Shown: positions 6,717-11,043 of the stretch, in pieces
Layout of the letters: each line of letters starts with the position of its first letter
Position numbering within the stretch: position 1 is the first letter of the stretch
The notes under the pieces: model-generated
What the model was told of the DNA's origin: nothing
The model's input: only the letters and a program-made list of their open reading frames with translations
Database searches by the model: none
Position numbers and translations under genes: made by a program
Origin: Methanocorpusculum sp.
Lineage (GTDB): Archaea; Halobacteriota; Methanomicrobia; Methanomicrobiales; Methanocorpusculaceae
Direction of reading: 5' to 3'
Assembly (NCBI GenBank): GCA_030539595.1
Contig: JAUNXW010000045.1
Span: forward strand, 1 to 11,043
Length of the DNA stretch: 11,043 nucleotides

Positions 6717-6755
6717 ATACTATTATAGTATGTGTCGGAGAATAAAATCTTATTC
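6714..6755 (-). promoter_or_regulatory. Predicted leaderless glyA promoter with two dyads
   Basis: Read on the minus strand, TTTTATT (6747-6741) is a TATA candidate about 28 bases before the glyA ATG, preceded by a purine-rich stretch that could serve as a BRE. It lies within the dyad GAATAA (6740-6745) and TTATTC (6750-6755). A second palindrome, ATACTAT (6717-6723), one T, ATAGTAT (6725-6731), abuts the start codon. It extends with one mismatch into the ATG, giving 10-base arms. Both are AT-rich, so part of the symmetry may be chance. A further TATA-like stretch at 6827-6840 could drive a longer transcript. Confidence 0.4.
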
Positions 6756-6869
6756 GGATGAGGGCAGTTATAATGAGTTTGCCCAATGCGAAAACCTTTA
6801 GATAGATAATTTCTCAACGTCAGCTGTATTATAAATATATGACGAATCAGATGTCAATTACAAATTCTC

Positions 6870-6890
6870 AAAAAAAGAAATTAAAAAAAA
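6870..6890 (-). terminator. Oligo-T terminator for the CetZ/membrane-protein pair
   Basis: Read on the minus strand, eight Ts (6890-6883) and seven Ts (6876-6870) follow the stop of the membrane-protein gene within about 12 bases. Such oligo-T tracts without a strong hairpin are typical archaeal terminators. The rest of the gap to glyA (6717-6901) is AT-rich. Confidence 0.55.
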
Positions 6891-6901
6891 TATTATAAAT
6901 A

Positions 6902-7978
6902 TTAACCTAATTCATCCCAAGAACCGCCGCGGCGTTTGAGGAAGAATACAACTCCGACAGCAACGATTACAGCGCCTGCAACTATCAGAAGAATCCACCA
7001 GTATCCGAGAATTCCCGCAAGAGGGTTGCTGTTTGCGCTTTCAACATATCCGTTCGCTTTGGCAAGTGTTGTAAATGAATCTGCAAGATTTGTATCAACG
7101 TCAGGAACCGAACCTGCATCATATGTTGCTTTTGCGAGTGTATACAGATTTATAATTCCCTGATTTGATGATGCAATAAGTGCTGCTTCATTCTTCCATC
7201 CTTTCTCTTCCAAGATTGCAATGTCTTCTTTTATCTTATCTGAGTTGTATTTGATGAAATTTAAAGCAGAACCGGCCATGAAATATTCTGCCTTGTCCAA
7301 TTGTTCATCTGCAGCCTCAATGTTGGCATATGCATTCGTTATATCTGATTTCCCATATGACTTAGCTGTAGATATTTTTGATTTAGCTGTTGTCAGATAT
7401 GATTCAGCCTGTTTAACATCTATACTGTAGTTCAGATATGTTGTAATTCTTGACTGAAGCTCCGAAGCACGTGATTCAAGGCTTGCAACATCCGATTCAT
7501 AATTGTTGGGATTATATACAATCTGATTTGGTGTTGAATAGGTTGCAAACTCTCCGCTTGGCGACGGTGTTTGAAGGATAGACATTACTGTTATCGGTGA
7601 AATACCTAAATTAGATACTTTTCCTGTGACCGAAATTGTCATTTCCAGAGTTCCCTTGTCTCCGTAGTCAAGGCTCCATCCAGATATTGTAAATTTCTGA
7701 CCATATCCTTTATTGTCTAATGATCTCGGGTCACTTCCAATATATATGTCGTATGTCCATATCGGGTCGACCAAATCAGATGTTAATGTAAGCGAACCTG
7801 CTGATGTGATACTTCCTTTTGGAATTGTAATTATCATTGATGCGGTTACAGTCTCTCCCGGGCTTAGAGAACCAGATGGATTTACTACTGCATCACTATC
7901 ATAAGTGAACGCTGAAACTCCACTTACGCATGCTGCACAAAGCAGAAAAATTGCCAATAAACAAATTAACTTCTTCAT
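6902..7978 (-). CDS. Secreted single-pass membrane protein with beta ectodomain and helical stalk
   Basis: I do not recognise a named family. From the ATG at 7978 there are 358 residues: a Sec signal peptide (1-23, MKK, hydrophobic core, VSA cleavage-like end), a Ser/Thr-rich beta-type domain (about 28-155), an Ala/Ser/Lys-rich helical stretch (about 160-315) with coiled-coil-like spacing, a membrane span (about 322-347) and an 11-residue cytoplasmic tail, KRRGGSWDELG. The protein should therefore sit in the membrane with most of its mass outside, probably within or under the S-layer; one NYS glycosylation sequon lies at 183-185. A GTG at 7988-7990 overlaps the cetZ stop, but the GTGAGG ribosome binding site across that stop is correctly spaced for the ATG, so I chose the ATG. 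The arrangement implies translation coupled to CetZ and suggests a linked role, which is inference. Confidence 0.85.
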   Translation of the reverse strand: MKKLICLLAIFLLCAACVSGVSAFTYDSDAVVNPSGSLSPGETVTASMIITIPKGSITSAGSLTLTSDLVDPIWTYDIYIGSDPRSLDNKGYGQKFTISGWSLDYGDKGTLEMTISVTGKVSNLGISPITVMSILQTPSPSGEFATYSTPNQIVYNPNNYESDVASLESRASELQSRITTYLNYSIDVKQAESYLTTAKSKISTAKSYGKSDITNAYANIEAADEQLDKAEYFMAGSALNFIKYNSDKIKEDIAILEEKGWKNEAALIASSNQGIINLYTLAKATYDAGSVPDVDTNLADSFTTLAKANGYVESANSNPLAGILGYWWILLIVAGAVIVAVGVVFFLKRRGGSWDELG

Positions 7979-7986
7979 GAATTGCC

Positions 7987-9183
7987 TCACTCAAATAACG
8001 GGTCAATAGCATCCTCAAACATAGTATTCACAGAACGCTCGCGTGATTTTACGACTTCTTCCTTTGCTTCCTTAGCAAGTTCCATAAGTTCCCTGATACG
8101 CGGGGCATTGCCGATTGTTGCAAGCAGAACAACTGCTGCAACATATCCGCTGTCGACAGGATAATCTCCGCCTCTCACTTCAACACCCGCAATATTTTCC
8201 TCAACCCAGCTCTTGGATTTCTCAACGCCCTTTCTGTCGAGTTCTGAAGGCGGACCCGCAACCAAAACCAAACCGCGTTCTGCTGTTGAATAATCACACG
8301 GCAGGGTAAGACGTCCGAGCATCGCACGGCGCACAAGTCCTATAATTTTAGCGGACTTGTCTTCTCCGGATGCAATGTCAACATGCGGTTCATTCTTCTT
8401 ATCTTTCTTGCCTATGAGACCACCGAAGAGACCTTTACCGCTGCTGCTCTGCTTCGATGCCTGACTTCTCGGAATTGCCTCGCTTATAGCATATCCTACA
8501 GATGATATTCCTCCGCCGCGGAGAGTATTGATAATTTCGCTTGAGTCAACAACCATTTCTCCGACGCCGTATTTACTGACTTCTCCGGCACGGAACAACA
8601 CACCAAATCTTCTTACAATCTCTTCATTGAGCCTTTCATACGCACTCTTGACGCTTTCTCCGTCATTTTTCCATGCGCTGTTATCAAACACAATCACGTT
8701 ATCCGCTTCGTTCACAAGTGTTGACAAACTGCGCGCTGCGTTAAGCGAGTAAAGTCTTCCCTCTTCAGGAGCAGGAATAATACCCAATGCATAAACAGGC
8801 TCTTTGTAAATACGCTTTAAGTGTCTGCAAAGAACGGGCGCGCCTCCGGAACCGGTTCCGCCGCCAAGACCCGCGCACACAACGAAAGCATCAACATCGT
8901 GCGTACCGCGTCTATCAACGGCGCTGATAATTGTATCAATTTCATCAGCCGCAACCTTTGCACCGGTTACGTTATCAGTTCCGACACCATGACCCTTGAC
9001 CATTGTCTGACCGATTAAAAGACGGTCTTCCATTGGGATATATCTGATTCCCATCAGGTCTGTTCTTGCAGTGTTAATGGCAATCCCGCGGAAACTTGTA
9101 GAACCTAGTTTCCTGTCCTGAGCAAGAAACATATCCACAAGCTTACCGCCTGCCTGTCCGAATCCTATAAAGAATACTCGCAT
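7987..9183 (-). CDS. cetZ: CetZ-type tubulin/FtsZ family cytoskeletal GTPase
   Basis: GTP-dependent filament-forming protein of the archaeal CetZ branch. In haloarchaea CetZ1 controls cell shape and motility rather than division as such. The 398 residues show the N-terminal nucleotide-binding start FFIGFGQAGGK (4-14), NTARTDL (37-43), the tubulin signature GGGTGSG (107-113), and a T7-loop region VVDSSEIINTLRGGG (211-225) whose Asp213 and Glu216 are placed to act on the GTP of the next subunit. A flexible Ser/Lys/Gly-rich loop (about 243-275) lies where CetZ proteins have an extended M-loop region, followed by RRAMLGRLTLPCDYSTAERG (285-304). The C-terminus ends FEDAIDPLFE after a charged helix. 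The ATG follows AAAGGTG (9200-9194). The next gene encodes a membrane protein that starts at this stop codon. Confidence 0.92.
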   Translation of the reverse strand: MRVFFIGFGQAGGKLVDMFLAQDRKLGSTSFRGIAINTARTDLMGIRYIPMEDRLLIGQTMVKGHGVGTDNVTGAKVAADEIDTIISAVDRRGTHDVDAFVVCAGLGGGTGSGGAPVLCRHLKRIYKEPVYALGIIPAPEEGRLYSLNAARSLSTLVNEADNVIVFDNSAWKNDGESVKSAYERLNEEIVRRFGVLFRAGEVSKYGVGEMVVDSSEIINTLRGGGISSVGYAISEAIPRSQASKQSSSGKGLFGGLIGKKDKKNEPHVDIASGEDKSAKIIGLVRRAMLGRLTLPCDYSTAERGLVLVAGPPSELDRKGVEKSKSWVEENIAGVEVRGGDYPVDSGYVAAVVLLATIGNAPRIRELMELAKEAKEEVVKSRERSVNTMFEDAIDPLFE

Positions 9184-9218
9184 GTTGTGTTGACACCTTT
9201 AATTGTATAATATTTGTA

Positions 9219-9239
9219 AGTCATTGGTTATATATGACT
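9219..9239. promoter_or_regulatory. Divergent promoter with dyad around a TATA box
   Basis: The 118-base gap between cetZ and the FAD gene (9184-9301) holds divergent promoters. AGTCAT (9219-9224) and ATGACT (9234-9239) form a perfect 6-base dyad flanking TTATATA. Read leftward, that TATA would start cetZ near 9205 with the AAAGGTG site just inside the leader. ATAATATAT (9243-9251) is a TATA candidate for the rightward gene. The dyad is therefore placed to act as an operator, but six bases is short. Confidence 0.4.
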
Positions 9240-9301
9240 GCCATAATATATGAGCGGCACTTAGAAAAAGTTTCTTATGAATAAGTCGAATTAATATAAT
9301 A

Positions 9302-10540
9302 ATGAATATTGCAATAATCGGTTCGGGGCTTACAGGACTTACCGCAGCGCTTAAACTTGCTGACAAAAACAGCATTGTTGTTTTTGAAAAAAATAATTTT
9401 GCGGGAGGCTGCCTCTCATCAAAAAAATACAATAACAAATATACACTTGAGACACTGTATCACCACTGTTTTTCAGGGGACAGGGAACTTCTTGCGCTTA
9501 TAGACTCACTGAATCTTCGTGACGAATTAATTTGGCTGAAAGGCTCTACCGGATACTTTGCTAAAGGAAAATTGGAATCCGTGACAACTCCGTTTGAAAT
9601 TCTTAAATGGAGTGCCCTGACGTTTTTCCAAAAATTCAGACTTGCACTCTTTGTATTAAGTTCGCGCAAGATAGATACGGATGCTCTCGATAAAATAACC
9701 GCTAAAGAGTATCTTATCGACAAAGTCGGTGAGGATGTCTACAATGCATTTTTTGCACCGCTTCTAAGAAGCAAATTCGGGGAGATGAAAGATGAGGTTT
9801 CTGCTGCGTGGCTCATGAGCAGAATCGCGATTCGCTCGGACAGAGGAGCTGAAGGTGAACGTCTCGGATACATCAAAGGCGGCTGGCACAAACTTATTGA
9901 CGCAATGAGTGATTCTCTCCACAATAAAGGCGTTGACATCAGGCTTGGTGTTCCCGCAGAAAATATGTCATACAACGGTAAATGGATTGTAAACGATGAA
10001 GAGTTTGATGCGGTGATTTCAACAGTTCCGCATCAGGTTACAAAATCATTAATTCAGGAAGGCAGCGGCTTTGACTTACCCGAGATTACTTATCAGGGGG
10101 CTGCGTGTATGACATTAGGATTGAAGCGCGATGTCACAAACGGAATTTACTGGACAAACATGGGAGATGAAGCACCCTACGGGGCTGTTGTTACTCACAC
10201 AAATTTTGCTCCGTTTGACTTATACGGAGAACATGTAGTATATCTTGCCTCATATTTTAAGGACACAGTTCCGGAAAATCTCGAAACGCGTATGATTGAT
10301 GATTTCTGTAAACGGTTTAAACTTGAAAAATCCGAAATCATTCACTCAGATATGTACATCGATAAATTTGCCGGACCTGTATTTGTTACGGGCTACAAAG
10401 GAAAAATCCCTCGATGTGAAGCCGGAAATAATTTATACACTGCAGGTATGTTTTCCGAAGAAAACTATCCCGAGCGGAGTATGGAAGGCTCTGTTCGCGC
10501 AGGAATACGCACAGCACTCTTAGTTTCGGGGAAAAATTGA
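9302..10540 (+). CDS. FAD-dependent oxidoreductase (protoporphyrinogen oxidase/amine oxidase-like fold)
   Basis: Flavoprotein of 412 residues with an N-terminal Rossmann fold: IAIIGSGLTGLTAALKLA (3-20) holds the GxGxxG dinucleotide loop, and FEKNNFAGG (28-36) carries the Glu that binds the FAD ribose and the following loop. The C-terminal FAD motif is GNNLYTAGMFSEENYPERSM (380-399), followed by EGSVRAGIRTA. This layout is shared by protoporphyrinogen oxidases, phytoene desaturases, amine oxidases and, more distantly, UDP-galactopyranose mutase. The substrate cannot be read from the sequence. The downstream glycosyltransferase overlaps its stop, pointing to a polyprenol, glycolipid or surface-glycan pathway. 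It lacks a clear Shine-Dalgarno sequence, so a leaderless or weakly translated start is possible. No membrane span is evident. Confidence 0.85.
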   Translation: MNIAIIGSGLTGLTAALKLADKNSIVVFEKNNFAGGCLSSKKYNNKYTLETLYHHCFSGDRELLALIDSLNLRDELIWLKGSTGYFAKGKLESVTTPFEILKWSALTFFQKFRLALFVLSSRKIDTDALDKITAKEYLIDKVGEDVYNAFFAPLLRSKFGEMKDEVSAAWLMSRIAIRSDRGAEGERLGYIKGGWHKLIDAMSDSLHNKGVDIRLGVPAENMSYNGKWIVNDEEFDAVISTVPHQVTKSLIQEGSGFDLPEITYQGAACMTLGLKRDVTNGIYWTNMGDEAPYGAVVTHTNFAPFDLYGEHVVYLASYFKDTVPENLETRMIDDFCKRFKLEKSEIIHSDMYIDKFAGPVFVTGYKGKIPRCEAGNNLYTAGMFSEENYPERSMEGSVRAGIRTALLVSGKN

Positions 10541-11043
10541 AACATTTCATAACAACAGCAATACCTGTTTTCAATGACGCTGTGTCGCTAAAAACAGCAA
10601 TACCCAAATCAATAGAAATACTTGAAAAGTTCGGACGTGAATTTGAGATAATCATAGCCGAAGATGAAAGTACGGACGGAAGCCGTGAAATAGCTCTTGA
10701 GTGGGAGAAAAAAGATTCGCGCGTTCATCTGCTTCACTCTGACAAAAGACAGGGGAAAGGAATGGCTCTCAACAAATCCATTGAGGCAGCAAAAGGAGAT
10801 ATTTTTTGTTTTTACGATGTGGATTTAGCGACGGACATAAATCAGCTCCCTGAACTTTTGTTGAGAATAGAAAACGGTGCAGACATTTCAATCGGTTCGC
10901 GTCTGATGAAAAACAGCAGTATCAAAAGAAGTTGTAACAGAGAAATCACTTCGCGCGGATATAATTTCCTCGTAAGGAGTTTGCTCGGAAGCAAACTTTA
11001 TGACCATCAGTGCGGATTCAAAGCCTGCAAAACCGAAGTCCTG
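10537..11043 (+). CDS. Family 2 glycosyltransferase (dolichyl-phosphate sugar synthase-like), 3'-truncated
   Basis: The frame is open from a TTG at 10537 to the window edge, 169 codons without a stop. The TTG overlaps the FAD gene stop as TTGA, a common coupled arrangement; no upstream ATG is available in this frame close by. The translation begins KHFITTAIPVFNDA and shows GT2 motifs in order: AEDESTDGS (donor binding, about 40-48), QGKGMALNKSIEAAKGD, YDVDLATD (the DxD metal site, about 92-99), SIGSRLM, and DHQCGFKACK near the right edge. The combination of DVDLATD with QCGFK is typical of enzymes that load a sugar onto dolichyl or other polyprenyl phosphate (DPM1/ALG5-like), so it probably acts at the inner face of the membrane in glycan assembly. 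Any C-terminal membrane spans lie beyond the window. Confidence 0.88.
   Translation, partial: MKHFITTAIPVFNDAVSLKTAIPKSIEILEKFGREFEIIIAEDESTDGSREIALEWEKKDSRVHLLHSDKRQGKGMALNKSIEAAKGDIFCFYDVDLATDINQLPELLLRIENGADISIGSRLMKNSSIKRSCNREITSRGYNFLVRSLLGSKLYDHQCGFKACKTEVL

Noticed and set aside
7916..7978. Lipobox in the signal peptide of the membrane protein (CAAC, Cys17)
   Set aside because: The -3 position is Cys rather than Leu/Val, and a normal signal-peptidase site (VSA) follows. The C-terminal membrane span already provides anchoring.
7979..7990. GTG start (GTGA overlap) for the membrane-protein gene
   Set aside because: The GTGAGG ribosome binding site overlaps this codon and is correctly spaced for the ATG at 7978, which also gives a standard MKK signal peptide.
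7987..9183. Bona fide FtsZ
   Set aside because: The T7 region reads VDSSEIINTLRGGG, unlike FtsZ, and the long Ser/Lys loop before the RRAMLGRLTLP segment fits CetZ proteins.
9199..9438. 79-codon minus-strand frame across the divergent promoter
   Set aside because: It overlaps the start of the FAD gene and the cetZ promoter, and its translation has no family features.
1..11043. tRNA or rRNA genes, CRISPR arrays, insertion sequences
   Set aside because: No cloverleaf with a TTCGA-like T-arm, no regularly spaced repeats and no transposase or paired IS ends were seen in the gaps on either strand.

Overview
The window reads as part of a euryarchaeal chromosome, most likely a methanogen of the class Methanomicrobia and plausibly the order Methanomicrobiales. 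The archaeal signs are aIF5B, ribosomal protein S6e, a type II methionine aminopeptidase, a CetZ-type tubulin homologue, TATA-box promoters and oligo-T terminators. The order-level placement rests on the small basic DUF5350-like protein, the CetZ gene and a diverged dihydropteroate synthase next to glyA; it is inference, because no methanogenesis gene is present. Nothing looks phage- or plasmid-borne.

Layout, left to right. (1) The 3' part of a substrate-binding protein (2-769, +) whose visible start is the tail of a second, upstream copy of the same fold. (2) A 278-base gap holding a nested inverted repeat (788-902) and the likely infB promoter. (3) A translation block on the + strand: infB (aIF5B), rps6e, map and a very basic 90-residue protein, each with an archaeal start signal, closed by a T-rich hairpin terminator at about 4598-4640. 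(4) A minus-strand pair, glyA then folP, with stop and start overlapping (TGATG). It links serine hydroxymethyltransferase to a pterin-synthase-family enzyme that makes or modifies its C1 carrier. (5) A second minus-strand pair: a CetZ cytoskeletal protein followed by a secreted, single-pass membrane protein whose ribosome binding site lies across the cetZ stop codon. (6) A divergent promoter region (9184-9301). (7) A + strand pair: an FAD-dependent oxidoreductase overlapping the TTG start of a family 2 glycosyltransferase that runs off the right edge. This is probably the start of a surface glycan or glycolipid cluster.

The most interesting points are the CetZ plus membrane-anchor pair, which could be a cytoskeleton-to-envelope linker; the tandem substrate-binding protein; the branched inverted-repeat element at 788-902; the missing pABA-loop arginine in the folP product; and the symmetric elements covering the predicted leaderless glyA promoter. 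All functional calls come from reading motifs by eye. No database search was run.
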